Source: Daldinia sp. FL1419 (taxonomy: Eukaryota; Ascomycota; Sordariomycetes; Xylariales; Hypoxylaceae). Taken from it: a DNA stretch of 64,000 nucleotides. Position numbers and translations under genes: made by a program. The stretch is from NCBI GenBank assembly GCA_025201765.1, contig MU623385.1:174318-238317 (forward strand), written 5' to 3'. Of this stretch, positions 24,085 through 36,200 are shown one piece after another; position 1 is the stretch's first letter; each line of letters opens with the position of its first letter. Below the pieces are notes generated by a model that did not search any database, had not been told where the DNA came from, and saw only the letters and a list, made by a program, of their open reading frames with translations.

Positions 24085-24521
24085 TTACTCGGCGACCTCG
24101 ATGCTGCGCGACTCGCCGTCGACGAAGCCGGAGTTGACCTTCTTGCCCGTCTTCTTGATCGTCTTGAGCACGGTTTCGTAGTCGAGGCCGGGCTTGGCTA
24201 CGACGAGTGCCTCTTGCTTCTCGAGGGAGACTTCGTAGCTTTGGACACCTGTTTCGCGGAGTAATTGGTTAGTATTATAGTCTATTCATATATTTATCCA
24301 CATGTTTATATGGTTGTCAATTGTTTGCGCGACATAATCGACACACCCGGACGAAAGGGGGGAAATCGAGTAGACTCATCTAGCCTTATTGTGGTCGTAA
24401 AAGGTACGGGATAGAATAATAACTCACCCTCTAGCTTGCCTAGCACACGGTTAACAGCGCCGGAGCAGCCACCGCAGCTCATGCTGACGTTGAACTTGTA
24501 AGTGTGCTCCTGGTCGGCCAT
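24085..24521 (-). CDS. ATX1: Atx1-like cytosolic copper chaperone (HMA domain)
   Basis: Small soluble metallochaperone that carries Cu(I) to the Golgi P-type ATPase. Exons 24428-24521 and 24085-24248 on the minus strand, 85 aa, the usual size for Atx1. The copper site MSCGGC is at residues 14-19, within the beta-alpha-beta-beta-alpha-beta HMA fold. KTGKK near residues 64-68 corresponds to the lysine-rich loop that contacts the ATPase. The intron is 179 nt, longer than others in the window, with GTGAGT donor, CTAAC branch (TACTAACC) and CAG acceptor, phase 1. Start ATG 24521. The protein has no targeting peptide. It is divergent from nothing nearby; the next gene, RQC1, is on the same strand. 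Confidence 0.94.
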
Positions 24522-25830
24522 TGTGAATAGTAGGAAATGGTTGGTATCGGCTTTGCGAAATGAAAAATTGAGGGGTTATGCGACGATGTGTAAATCGGCG
24601 GGGTGGTAGCTTGGAAGATTGCTTGGTTGCGATTCCGAAGAACGTAAAGATTGACTCGGAGTTTTTGGGGGGTTTTTTTTTTCTTTTTGCAAAGGGGTCC
24701 GGAAGAAGGACCAGCGACGGTTATTATATATGTCTCTTGGGTAGTATGGGAGAATTATTATGTATGGTGGCACGGCCGTTCGGGACTATGTTAATGTGTT
24801 GGATGTGTTTGTAAGTTGTATTATTAATAATGTCAGTGCCAAAAGACAAAAGCAAAAGAAGAACAGGTCGTGATTAACAACGGGACTCTCTAGAAACAGA
24901 AAGTCAGAGCCAAGTTGCCAGATTCCACGCTAGCTACGGGTACCAAACGCACTAATACCTCAGGGTAGGTACTTCCCTAAGCTGGCTGATACTAGCATGT
25001 TTAGGTACCTCTATTAACCTAACTGTTAGGAGGTTGTCGACGTGTGAAAATGATTAATCCCGATTCCATCACCCCGCCTTTTCAGGTGGGTTGTGGATTC
25101 CTCCTTTACGCACAAAAGACTCAGCAAAAGTATATTACAGTACGGCGCATTCGCCATAGACAATCTGACACAGTAAGCTCCATACTATCCTCTTACAAAT
25201 ATATAGTACTCTCACAGTACACGCACCGTGCCAGTACATCTGACGCCTATTCCCTTACTTGTCGCGTGCTACCTTAACAAAGAGCTCGCCTCTCGCCGCA
25301 ATATCAACGATATGAAACCTGAGCAAGTTTCCCATCCTCCACCCCCTATTCTTCTTCCATCCAGATGTGAAACCCGCCTTGACGGCCTAAAGTCTTTTTG
25401 ATTACAAAGGAGACAAACGTAAAAGAATATAAAACTTGCTCATTGTAATAATAGAAATCCTCCACAGGCGGGCGGATGAAAGTGTCGAAGCTTACGGAAT
25501 ACCAAAACTACCTAAATATAGACATCGAAAAGCCGATCATCATGTATATTCGGGTCTGATATTTAAACGTAGGTACACATCACGCATTACTCCATTGCAA
25601 AGCCATAGCAGGGGTGTTAGCCACGTTGAACACATTACTCATGCCTAAAGTCATCGACCTATTTTGTGTAATGAATGCCTCATAATCCACGTATTCCCCG
25701 GTCTCGCATGCTTCGTCCCGCAGCAGCCCGCCGTAATGGGTACTGCACTAGTTCTATTTACATTCATATGCGTAGAATACCGATTCCATACCTCATGAAC
25801 CTTCAGCCGTGCGTATCGTATTGGATTATG
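24522..25830. other. intergenic, no gene seen
   Basis: About 1.3 kb between the RQC1 stop and the chaperone start, both minus strand; the part near 24522-24800 should be the chaperone promoter, with an AAAAAAAAA/GGGTTTTTT tract around 24665-24690. Nothing else recognised. Confidence 0.45.
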
Positions 25831-28125
25831 CTAGTTTGATACTAATGCCGGCATCTCGTCATCCGTGTCGTCGCCGGTGTCATCTACTCCATCTCTAGAC
25901 TCTCTAGAATTCTCATCTCCTATGGGTATCAACGGCGGCAATTCGTCATCTGTCCCATCTTCATACGAGATGTCGTCCTGCCATGATCCAGGCATATGAT
26001 TCGGCATGTCACCCAAAAACTCATCAGGTATACTAAAGCCATGAGCGGCATTTGCATTCATCGCTGCCGGATCGATGAATAGGCCCATGAACGCCTGGAA
26101 GATCGTTGAGAAGCGGTTGGGATTTGCTCCACCCTGGGGTTCACCTTCTTCGAATGTATCCTCGGCCGCCTCGCCATCATCATCACCGGCATTATGATTT
26201 CCAGCTATTTCATCAGCCGCCGCCAGGATAGCCCTTTCAATATCTGCTTGAATATCCTCAGGCGCACCACCTAGCCTTGCCTGAGCTAGCACTCTCATAA
26301 GATCTTGACGGTCCGCTTGGTGGAGTATAGCTCTAAATCGGTCATCAAGCTGTGATGGTGCCCATAGTCTTTTCTGCGATTCGTATGAGAATATGTTCTG
26401 CTCCAGAGGAGGCGGGAGCGGATCGAATTCCCAGTTAGCCGATGTGTCTAGCAAGTCGCGCGGTATTAATCCTATCAAGGAAGGAATCTCTAGCAGGAAA
26501 ACGAAGCGTGCGAGATTAGTCCCAACCGAGGGTGAGGCTGGGAACTTTTTGTTAGCGTCAGCCCTCTTTGCCTCGCTCGCTGTCTCCTTTAAGAGAGATA
26601 TTGCTTGTGTGTTATCCCATAGCGATTTTGTCTGATGGATATAGACGTTTGTATGAAGCTCTTCATCCCGGTTTCGCGGTGACATACCCCATATAGCCTT
26701 AGGGACGTCCAGGTTGAGTGCTTTGAAGAGACAACTATACAGCCAAGGCAGACGCTCCATGCCTTCGACTAGCAGCGCCTTGGCGCCAGCCGTGTCTTTC
26801 TGCTGGAGTCTAGCTAACACAATAGTCTGCCTAATGTAATCCTGGCCATCCTGTGCCGCATGATTTACGTCCAAGATCTCCGAATCGCAAAGGTCAATGA
26901 ACCACTTTGATTCGTGCGCCCGTATAGCAAGAGGATGAATGAAGTGAATAACCCCATATGGATCGGTATGGTCAATACTGAGTAAAAGCTTCGCCCATTC
27001 CAACGCGGTTCTGTAGGTGCCCTTCATAACTAGATTCTTAAGGTAATGATGTCCGGCCAACCAAAACTGTCGATTCTCCGGGCGGTTGAAAGATAATCGC
27101 GCTTTCCCATGTTCGATTTTCTGCCTAAAGCCCGATATCGAGATGCGACCAAAGGTGAAAAGAGCACGTTCGCACAAGTCTGCGGAAAGTGCAGAGTTTT
27201 GATCTTGCTTTGCGATCCTGCTGGCTTGGATGAGGCTAGAAACGTGATACGGATGGCGGTGTAGAAAATGCACAATCTGCATGGGATCATGCATTTGGAC
27301 GAGGCTAAAAAATGTCTTCTCCAACTCGTTGTAGTGCTTATCGTGCGCAAAGCGGAATTCTATAATGCCTGTCTCTTCCTCCTTCACTCGTTCCATGGTG
27401 AGGCCCTCCGTGGGAGCACTTGGCCATGTTTCTTTACCAGCCAAAAAGGGGTTTCGTCGCAGCGTTACCTCAGGCAAGCTCTTCCCAGGAATCCCCTTAA
27501 GATAAGTTTCTAGGTCAACTTCTTGATGTAATTGCTGTCTTTGTCTCCTGGTCCACCTTTGTTCTTGCTCTTCGACCTGAGCAACGGCGATAGCTTCTCG
27601 GCCGAACAAGCTGCTCATCTCATTTAGTACCCGAAGGTGATACGCATTGATACTTAGGAGCTCGCAAATTCGTTCATAGGGCTTTATGAATTCCTGGGAT
27701 CCGTCGTCGCCGTTTCCTCTACCAGCGTTGGAAAGTTGGAGTTCCCGCAGCGCTCGATCAATCTCGTCTGGTCCATCTTGCGCAACGGCTTCCTCCTTAA
27801 TCGGAGATTCACCTTGCTTCTTGGTCTTCTTCTTCTTCTTCTTGTTCTTCTTTGATGAGCTCTTAGGCGGATTGGTGTGGTCGGGCTCGGTACTTGGCTT
27901 CGCCATATTCTCTACGGGTAGCTCGCCTTCATTCTCATCATGCTCGGAATCTTCATTTTGGTCATCTTGGTCCCCAAGCGCTGCAAATCCTGAGAATGCG
28001 CTTGATCTAGGCGGCCGGGCGGGATGATCGTCGTCGCTCTGTTCCTCGTCCTCGAGAGAACTCTTTGCCTGGATCTCCTCCAGCTCCCTCTGCTTTTGGA
28101 GCTTTCTTAACTGTCTGCTCGACAT
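25831..28125 (-). CDS. RQC1: Ribosome quality control complex factor Rqc1 / TCF25 homologue
   Basis: Component of the RQC complex that marks nascent chains on stalled 60S subunits for ubiquitination and extraction. Single exon, 764 aa, ATG at 28125. N-terminus MSSRQLRKLQKQ is the family's conserved start, followed by an acidic stretch and a Lys block (KKNKKKKKKTKK, about 93-104). The Tcf25 domain occupies the middle, with AHDKHYNELEKTFFSLVQMHDP, FLHRHPYH and DPYGVIHFIHPLAIRA as clear family blocks. The C-terminus (last 150 residues) is very acidic. Length agrees with fungal Rqc1. No frame problem seen. Mammalian TCF25/NULP1 has also been described as a nuclear factor, but the fungal assignment rests on RQC. 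Confidence 0.93.
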   Translation of the reverse strand: MSSRQLRKLQKQRELEEIQAKSSLEDEEQSDDDHPARPPRSSAFSGFAALGDQDDQNEDSEHDENEGELPVENMAKPSTEPDHTNPPKSSSKKNKKKKKKTKKQGESPIKEEAVAQDGPDEIDRALRELQLSNAGRGNGDDGSQEFIKPYERICELLSINAYHLRVLNEMSSLFGREAIAVAQVEEQEQRWTRRQRQQLHQEVDLETYLKGIPGKSLPEVTLRRNPFLAGKETWPSAPTEGLTMERVKEEETGIIEFRFAHDKHYNELEKTFFSLVQMHDPMQIVHFLHRHPYHVSSLIQASRIAKQDQNSALSADLCERALFTFGRISISGFRQKIEHGKARLSFNRPENRQFWLAGHHYLKNLVMKGTYRTALEWAKLLLSIDHTDPYGVIHFIHPLAIRAHESKWFIDLCDSEILDVNHAAQDGQDYIRQTIVLARLQQKDTAGAKALLVEGMERLPWLYSCLFKALNLDVPKAIWGMSPRNRDEELHTNVYIHQTKSLWDNTQAISLLKETASEAKRADANKKFPASPSVGTNLARFVFLLEIPSLIGLIPRDLLDTSANWEFDPLPPPLEQNIFSYESQKRLWAPSQLDDRFRAILHQADRQDLMRVLAQARLGGAPEDIQADIERAILAAADEIAGNHNAGDDDGEAAEDTFEEGEPQGGANPNRFSTIFQAFMGLFIDPAAMNANAAHGFSIPDEFLGDMPNHMPGSWQDDISYEDGTDDELPPLIPIGDENSRESRDGVDDTGDDTDDEMPALVSN

Positions 28126-29471
28126 CCTATATTTTTCGTGATGCGTAGAGGGTAGAATTAGATGTTAGGATGAAAAAGTACCTAGGTGGTCATGTAGAAT
28201 GACGCGCTGAGATTATTTAAATATCTAATTACCCGATACCCGTTGTTGGTTCTTGATTGTAAATAGTTGGCCGTTGACTCAAAGAATCTTTTTGGCACCG
28301 TAGGTTAGAAAGGTACCTCATAGTGGGGGTGGGTCCCCAGCAGGGTGGCGACGATCGTAGATGATGTAAGGCACCTATCCAGGGTACCTAGGTACCTCTA
28401 ATAGTTGGTACACCCGCATTACTTACTAACTAAGGTACAATACCTATGTATAACCTACCTAAACTTCAAGCGGGGCTTGCTACTTCTATTTACTCTTGCA
28501 CGAATTAGAAGTCGCCTATATCCGTTAGGTAACATGGCACCATGACACGATTGAAGCTGGGAAGGCATTACTCCCTATCAGGCAGTAGGCCCCGAGTTTT
28601 AATGGCGCGGTCTTGGCATTTTACCCCCAAAATTGCCAAAGAAATAGCATATTCAACTCAACATAACTAATACAAATAAAATTGTAAAAATTTAGGAAAA
28701 ATTATCAAAAAGTTCTATCTTAAGTAGTTTATTCATTTGTATTTTTGCCATTTTTTATCCCTCAATTTCATTGAATTGTGTTGAATAATAGTATAACCCT
28801 TTAAACCTATTTCAAGACCTTATATTCAAACCAAGATTATGAGCACATCTTTATAGCAAATAAAAATCTAAAATAATATATATATAAAGGAGCCTTTTAC
28901 GAATTAAATCATATTTTTTATAATTTTTATATTGTTGTTTTGGTTGTATAACTGTTATATATTCTGAAGGAACTGAAATGCCAAGACCGCGCCATTAAAA
29001 TTCGGGACCGGCTGTCAGGTAGGTATATCCTGATGGTTTCTTTTCTGTTTTATTTTTGGTCTTGCCCGTGAACAGTTGCCAATGTGTCTTCGTTTTCTTC
29101 CTACTTTTTATCACTTTACCCCGAGAACCTTCAAAGCGTGCCACCACCACAAAATTTAACAATACCATCAAACCTCCTTTTATTCATCCACTTTACTCCA
29201 AATTATATACCCGAATCCTTTTTTTATCCTTCTCTCTATCTCTAGCATCTTCTAGAAATCTACCTCTCTCGATCTATAAATATACCTATATACAAAATAA
29301 ATATCTATTAAATTCATGCCCAATCGTTTTCGCATGACGTTTGTCCAGTACCTATCACGCAACGTTGCGCTAGTATAAAACGCCGGAGACGCCAGCATCA
29401 TCCGGTACTTGGTGAAGTTTATTCGGCAGGTGTTGATACCGAATGTATAGGATTGCTTGTGCTGCCCGAGA
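28126..29471. other. intergenic containing a MITE
   Basis: About 1.35 kb between the phosphate carrier stop and the RQC1 start. It contains GGTA/TACC repeats at about 28170-28185 and 28381-28440, then the inverted-repeat element at 28583-29014. The RQC1 promoter should lie in the first few hundred bases. Confidence 0.5.
28583..29014. mobile_element. 432-bp MITE-like element with ~40-bp TIRs and 5-bp TSD
   Basis: Terminal inverted repeats of about 40 bp, starting CAG at both ends, share an uninterrupted core TTTTAATGGCGCGGTCTTGG plus CATTT, with about five mismatches outside it. The ends are flanked by the direct repeat TCAGG (28578-28582 and 29015-29019). The interior is strongly AT-rich and non-coding. 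This is the build of a non-autonomous DNA transposon. Superfamily is not assigned: a 5-bp duplication does not match the usual hAT (8), Mutator (9-11) or Tc1 (TA) values. Confidence 0.8.
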
Positions 29472-30758
29472 TCAATATTTTGCGGTTTGTAGGAGGTTGA
29501 CGACCTCCATGACCTTAGGCTTCTCCTGCTTTACCACCTCGGTGGTGCACTTGGCCGCACCCAAAGCCTACATTAACTGTTAGCTCAAAGTTGTATCACA
29601 CAAAATCGACAACAAGGGTTCATACTCTTTGGATGTGACCGTAGATTCCGAATTGGACAGCCGTCATACCTCCCACCATCACCAGCCGTGGCCCAATACC
29701 AGCATAGCTTCCGCGCAGGCCAAGTTGACTTACGATGTTGAAGATTCGTCGGGTGATTCCTTCACCCGGTTGTCCTTTCTCCTTGTTGATCTTACTCAAT
29801 ACAGTATCCGCGGGCTGAGAAACTATAGCAGCTGCCATACCGGCGATGAGACCGCATCCAAGATTTACTCCTGAAAGCGTTGTGTTCGATGCTGTTTCTT
29901 TGTTGATCCAGGAATGCGCTACTTCGAGAGCTTTTTCATAGACTACGAACGTCGCCATTGTGTACGGAACCCTATGTCCAAGTCAACCAGGTGCTCGGGT
30001 ATGAATATTACAATAATAGGCTTACTGCTTCAATACTATCGGCGTGAACCCGGAGTAAAGACCGGCCATTCCCTCGTGGCTAGCCATCTTACCAAATGCG
30101 GACAACATATTAGGGGCGAACGAAGGCTGGGATACTAATCTAATGCGAACGGCCTCGAATGGGCAAAGTAGAATATCACCAAGGAATTCAGCCGCGGCGG
30201 ACGAGGCAAGGTATACGGCGTTTCGGTTTGCTGTGGCTTTCTCTGGTCCTAGGAAATCGTTCGCTTGCCTCTTAAAGAATTCGTAACCGCCAAATTTGAA
30301 CGCCCCTTGAAGGAAATATCCTGTTACCGTCGGTCCGAATCCTGTTAGTAGTGCTCCGGCACAGTCGTTGGCGACGATCTGGCGCATCCCGCCCGCTAGA
30401 CCTTTATTATATTTAACTGGTTCCAGCTGAACCCGGGTCTTGACCCTGAGCATGCATCAGCTTTTTTGGCGCATTACTAACGTAAACAAACAAAACAAAA
30501 AAAAAAGTTTCTCCTATTGGCAATAGCCAAGTATGCGAAATCATGTTGGCTTACACATCGACTGGAGTCAGAATAGCATGAGTAAATGAACAGCAGATGG
30601 CTCCCGAGAAAGCATATCTCGCGATCTCCGAAAGCTTCATCCCTGGGCTTATCGACAGAGGAGGGATACTGGCGACGCCGTCTGCGACATATTTTACAGG
30701 ATTACTGTTGTCGAAAACACTGGGGGTAACGGTAGAGTCTGGCTTAGGCAAAAACAAA
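29472..30758 (-). CDS. MIR1: mitochondrial phosphate carrier (Mir1/PiC type), 5' end unresolved
   Basis: Inner-membrane carrier that brings phosphate into the matrix with protons. Exons on the minus strand: 30555-30758, 30026-30445, 29626-29971, 29472-29567; introns of 109, 54 and 58 nt are phase-consistent. Three carrier repeats are visible: PVDVVKTRVQ in the first, CPFEAVRIRLVSQP in the second, QPADTVLSKINKEKG in the third, matching the P-x-[DE]-x-x-[KR] signatures. The first exon opens after a CAG acceptor at 30759 in phase 2 and has no ATG before M40 of the exon (KLSEIARYAF). So either a start exon lies upstream, or translation begins at that Met, or the transcript is joined to the ORF at 30837-31246. 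C-terminus ends QTAKY. Family is certain; the N-terminus is not. Confidence 0.9.
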
Positions 30759-30836
30759 CTGCGATAGAGCTGGCATAAGTATCAATCTCGTTTGGGTAAG
30801 ATAATCATCGTTATTGTATGCTTGCTAAAGTTGAAA

Positions 30837-31246
30837 TCACCTTTTGACACTGAAAGCGCTGATTCCCAAGCGTCCCAAAATGGAGTCGGCCATTCCTTTC
30901 CTCGAATCCGGATCAACCTCCTTCGCAACCTCCCTAACCGCCTCTAGAACCCTGAGGTGTTCCTTCTTAAGTTCCTCAAACGAATTGTCCAGTTGGATGT
31001 GCCACGGGTACAGGACGAAGACCTGGAAGCCAAGCGCAGAAGAAGCGACGGCGAAGTTCGTCAGGGAGATGAGACGTGTGATGATCATTTTGGCGTTGGC
31101 GAGTGCGTCGGTTCTATTTTGAGTTTCCTTCCAGCGGGTGTCGTCTGCGCAAGGCCAGGTTAGAACGTGAAAAGAAGAATGAGTAGATGCGACATACAAT
31201 GTACTCTGGAGGCGATGAAGTCGCGATTAAGAGAGCAGTTGCGCCT
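30837..31246 (-). CDS. small hydrophobic-segment protein, function unknown, start not found
   Basis: Open frame on the minus strand with a convincing 53-nt intron (31145-31197: GTATGT donor, CTAAC branch, CAG acceptor). Exon 31144-30837 encodes about 102 residues; the upstream exon 31198-31246 is open but has no ATG before a stop. The readable product has one hydrophobic helix (LISLTNFAVASSALGFQVFVLYPW) followed by a charged helix (FEELKKEHLRVLEAV), suggesting a small single-pass membrane protein, perhaps mitochondrial. I do not recognise the family. At its end, AAAAG followed by GTGATT could be a donor whose phase fits the first phosphate-carrier exon, so it may be the 5' part of that transcript instead of an independent gene ending at 30837. 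Confidence 0.5.
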
Positions 31247-31249
31247 TTA

Positions 31250-34200
31250 TATGAAGTACGCCTTTGGGGCGTAGGAAGTCAAATCTATAAGGACTCCGTC
31301 TATTCTAATATTGTCTAGCCGATATTCGTGATTATACGGATAATTCCAGAGAAATTACAAAGGAAACTGGAAGTAAGCAGAAAAAAATGGGAAAAGAGAA
31401 TTACGGTCTACCAAACAGGACAACAGCACGAGGAAAATCCGTGCAAGTTAAGCCGTCGCGAACCCCTGTTAAGATTTCATCATCCTCGTGGAGGTTTTTC
31501 CCGAAGAATTTTTTTCACCTCGGTCAAATTCTGACTACGAAAGGCGAGACCGACTTCGGCAACTAGGTCCGAATGTGACAGAATCTTTATTGCGATACTC
31601 TACCTGGGAGAGTGTCGTGGCTAGATTGGGAAGCTCTGGCGCCAATGGGCATAAAAGAAAGGAAGAGATTCCATTTTTAGGGGTCTTTAGGCTGACAAAG
31701 TGGCCTGACAGATCGGAAAGTCACGCCACCGCGTCGAATTCGCCCCGGTTTAAGAAAGCTTGTTTCGCCTTCATCACGTCTTATTGGCAATTTACTGCAA
31801 TTTCCTCGAAGCGCAGCAGCACAGGCATCGAAGCTTTGAAGCAGCCCTAGTAGGGAGCATGTGCAAGTGGGCCTCCCACGGAGGAGCGTGGGTTGGGTGT
31901 GGGAAGAAAGTAAAGGGCAGAAAAGGAAGAATAGAAAGGATCAGCTTCAGGGGTCTTCGTTAGGTCTATTAGGTAAGACTCCGATCACCCGTAATTTGCC
32001 AATCCCAAATTGTTTCATTCACGAGTCTAGACAAATAAAGTGGATTCGGCCTAAGTTAAAGCACCGGGTACCCACAAACTCCCGTTCCGCCCCGACTTAT
32101 TTTCGGCACGAAGCCGGCTCCAATCTAGACCGAGACGGAACACCTTAGTTAGGAATGTTGCAAGTCAGGCTAAATTGCCAAGAATTTGGGTATAAGTCAC
32201 CTGGCTGAATCATTCAACCGACAAGGTAGGTCTGACTAGTTGGCCGCACCCGGTCATGGGGACTGGGGACGCTTATTTCTTTGCTTATCTCTAACTATGT
32301 ACTATCATTTATTGTTTAAACGGTATCAACTAGCGAACCACCCGGCTCAACCGGAGCTCACGCGACGCATTGTTCGAACCAACAGCCGCTATCGCGATGC
32401 AAGCACTATCGTGACTACCGAGATATGAAGATTACGAACTCCTGTCTCTTACTTAGCCCCGCAACGGAACGTTGTAGATCTTTCGTGGGTGATAGATACC
32501 AACAGTTCCGAAGGCAGTGTTGGAACAAAATTTAATTAGAGGTGCCGGGGTGGATCAAACATCAAAGCGACGTGGCCCGAATTGGGAATCGCTTTGGGAT
32601 ATTTTCATCTACAATCAAAAGAAGAAAAAAGTTATTTCAGATTTTCAAGCCTTCTCGGTTCGCAAGTCAGGTGTTCTTCAAACCCAAAGGAATTGAAAAA
32701 CATCTCCGCATAGGAGCAACGTCACGTCAGCCACGGGGTCTATGTCCCAGTTGACACCATGCGCCTCCCGGAAGGACATTGTGGTTTCAGTTATGTTACG
32801 AGTCGCGAAGCCGCAAACGTTGTCGCAAAAATGTATGACACGCTCAACTTTCCAACACGAGGTACGATATCGCTACTTGGCTTAGACATCGTGGCACTTT
32901 TGGAATGGTAACTAGGAAACACTGGCTGCTCTTCGCTCTTTGGTTAGGTCCTACCAAAGGGGCATTACCCGTGTTACTACTCGTCCAGTAGGTAGGTCTA
33001 GAGTCTTTTTTTTTGGTGGAGGCGCTACGTCACAAATAACCCTTCTATCGGTAGTTTGGCTAGAGAGAAGCTTAATTTAGGAGAACGATGATTAAATCCC
33101 CATAAATCCATGAACGTGTCACAATAATTTCTACTTTATTTTTGTGTCTACCAATGGGAGGAGCCCTGTTTATGTTCTTTTGTTGGTACACGTAAATATT
33201 CATCCTCATCGTAATATTACTCCAGTAACAGTTAGGCGATCCCGAACCACCGTGCCGATATCGTCTACGCCGAAGATTTGGCCAGACGCAGTCGGAACTA
33301 CATATGCACTATGTACGTGAATGCAATACATAACTAGCCGGTCCACTCGCCACGTGCGGTCTGGGGAGAAAGAAAAGAAAGCTCCCCGATAGGCATCTTT
33401 TTGCTTTTTTTCTCTTTCGAACGTACATATGCGGTTCCCACGCGTGCGGGCCGCTATCCCCCAACCTAGTCCCTTTGGCAGTGGAGCCGTGGGCGGAGCT
33501 TGGCTATTGTATGGGTGGGTGAAGCTTCTGGAAAAACATGTGATGAACCCCTATTTACGGGGGGAGGGGAGAACCAGGCTAGGCTAGTTAGGTAGACTAG
33601 AGCGGCCGGTGAGTTGTAAATGCGGTCAAGTCCCCCCAGATTTCCTGCGGCTTCGCCTTTCACCTTACTCCGGTGAGTTGTGCATACACGCTATTGAATT
33701 TTGACCGCGTTCTCGAACTCGTGGGTTTTGGGGGGTTGGTGTTAGGTAACGATATGAGTCTACGCTTACTGATTTCATCGCGTCATTAGAATTGTCGGCG
33801 TGTTGTCGTATAAGAAGGCGGCCGGTGTAGCTCTCCTTGGCTTCAGTCTACATGTTGGGGGTTTGCTTTCTTCCTCCGCTCTTCGGCCCATCTGCCCTGA
33901 ATACGAGGTCAACGCGTACCCGTCGACTAATTCCGGTTATAATGCTGGCCTACGCCGCTACTGCAACCCGTTATCGAGGTGTTGATGACGCGATTACGTC
34001 TATATGATACCCTTCTACGAGGGATTTAAGACTTGGTATATAAGGGAGATCGGAGTGCTCATGAGATTAAAGTCTACGCCCATATAAGAGCAGGCCTAAC
34101 GGAATGTCATGGCAACGCTCAGCCACCGCCTACGGTCTACATAGGGGTTTAAGAGGCCATTGCTAGACTAAATAATATCACGGCTCGCTATCACAGATGA

Positions 34201-36200
34201 TATACAAACTGGCGGCACGGGAACATGCAAGCGGAATGAAGCACATCAAAATACAAGGGGTTATGACCTAAAACTAGACCTCTGACACAACAGAAAGCTC
34301 TGTGTCCTAGGTGCCGGGCTGTCTCGAGCGCTCCCAACGCTACAACTACTGGCCGTGCGGTGATACATAGCGAGAGGAGCAGAGATACAAATAAGTATCT
34401 TCAATAGTCTATTGACTTACTATCCTCACCCGAGGATTCACGATTCGATATATCGGCTCCTGTCGGCTAGTACGAGTAGCTAAACGCCAAAGCATGAGCG
34501 CCAATGCTATAGAGTGCTTTATTGTGCTTAACCGAACCCCCTTTATGATTCATTGCGCATCTATTCGGTCTAAATACGAACCTGGTACTGGAGGGAACGG
34601 TGTGTAATGTGATAACAACCGCCGGTTCTCCTGCCCAACTCATTGCCAGGTATAAGGAGAAGTAATAGAGCTCAGAAAGAAGGACGCCGTAGTTAGGAAT
34701 GTTGGGCGTATAGAAGTGATACAGTACGGGCTAGTTCTCCAATCTCCTAATTAATAATACATAGGCTGCTACCCCTTTCCAAGCACGTATAGCACATAGG
34801 CTTTCTGAGGGGTTGGATGACCTATAGGCTACTAGATTTTGCAATGGCTCAGGATTTGCTCTCCATCGAGATTCATCACGGAATACACTGCGATATTAAT
34901 GACGGCAATACCAGGGAACCACACAACCGCAAGTACTTGGCCGTAAGGATAGCACCATAGGGACAATGTCTTAGTAGAGCAAGACACGGCAGTAAACGGC
35001 TTTGTGAGAAAAGTAATAAAATACATTTATGGAGGGTCGGTACTTAAGGTGGTCTCGTCGTTAACGCCCTAAAGGGGCTAAAAGGAGTAGGTTGTTACTA
35101 CAGCCGTAATCCTATAATAAGGTAGATACCTACCTGGTAGTTAATGATGCCTATTACTAGTAAGAATACATATTACAAGTTGTCTATGTTCCAGCCTTCA
35201 ATACTATACTCACAGACACCATGTCTCTTATTCACGTCCATATTTCGATAATGCAACATCAATAGTTACCACATATGGGTTGATTGCCTTCGAGGCTCTT
35301 ATTCCCATATTAATAGGCACGACCGTATACTAGATCTATTCATCATATCATATCATATCACCATATCGTCGTTGCCGTCGCCGTCATCAGGGGAGCCTAC
35401 CACTAGGAACCCTCGGTCATCAATATCTCATATATTTACAACATGATGATACCAAACAGACGGAATTAACACGGGTTGTGTATACAGAGTTATCCAGTTT
35501 GCTGGCTTACGGGACATTGCTTAGTCAAGGAAACAATATCATTACAATACATCGCCTGTATAAGCAAATTAATTTGTACGGCTGCTGTCAGCAGCTTAAT
35601 CTCACCGTGAGTACTTAGCACATACGTCTGCATTAGCCCATGTCCTAGATGATACTCTCACGATACTTAGAAGGTACTTTAATCTAACTACCAAGTACAT
35701 CAAGTACTACAACCCAACATGCGGCTCCATTTCATGTACATCGGCCTACGATGATAGGGGATAGGGGATAGGCAAGGTACCTACTTGATGCTACCGACGA
35801 CATGGACTTGACTACTAGGTACCGACGAACCGCTCTTAATGCGCCTATATTCGCGATTCGTCACTATTACCCATCAGGCACAGCTCGAGGCCTCCCCCAG
35901 ACACCCGGCAGTACCGCAGCACGCCTAAGAGATTCGGTGACGTCTGAGTAATACCCACGCTCCAATAGCCGTCTTAAACGCTGCGCTGCATCTCTCATTG
36001 GAGGCGAGTAACCAATAAACCAGCACCGCACTGCCGAGTGCAAATAAAAGCCGCCGGTAGGTAGAATACATGGTCGAGGCACTGACAGATCAGCCCGTTG
36101 TACCGTCTACTTCGAATCAGACGCACCTGCATACATACACCTCACGATGCAACCAGCCCAGCCGCTAGACCGAGCCCGAATCGAAATCGTAAGATCTATC
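31250..36200. other. gene-poor region, segment 1
   Basis: About 5 kb with no open frame that looks coding. Composition is mixed, without the extreme AT bias of the right end. Small features: GATAGGG repeated three times at about 35754-35773, and CATAT repeats at 35341-35365. Many short open frames on both strands lack introns, family motifs or codon bias. Confidence 0.5.

Noticed and set aside
34832..35026. Minus-strand frame with hydrophobic stretches, transporter-like
   Set aside because: Only 64 codons, no flanking exons with matching phase, no conserved transporter motif.
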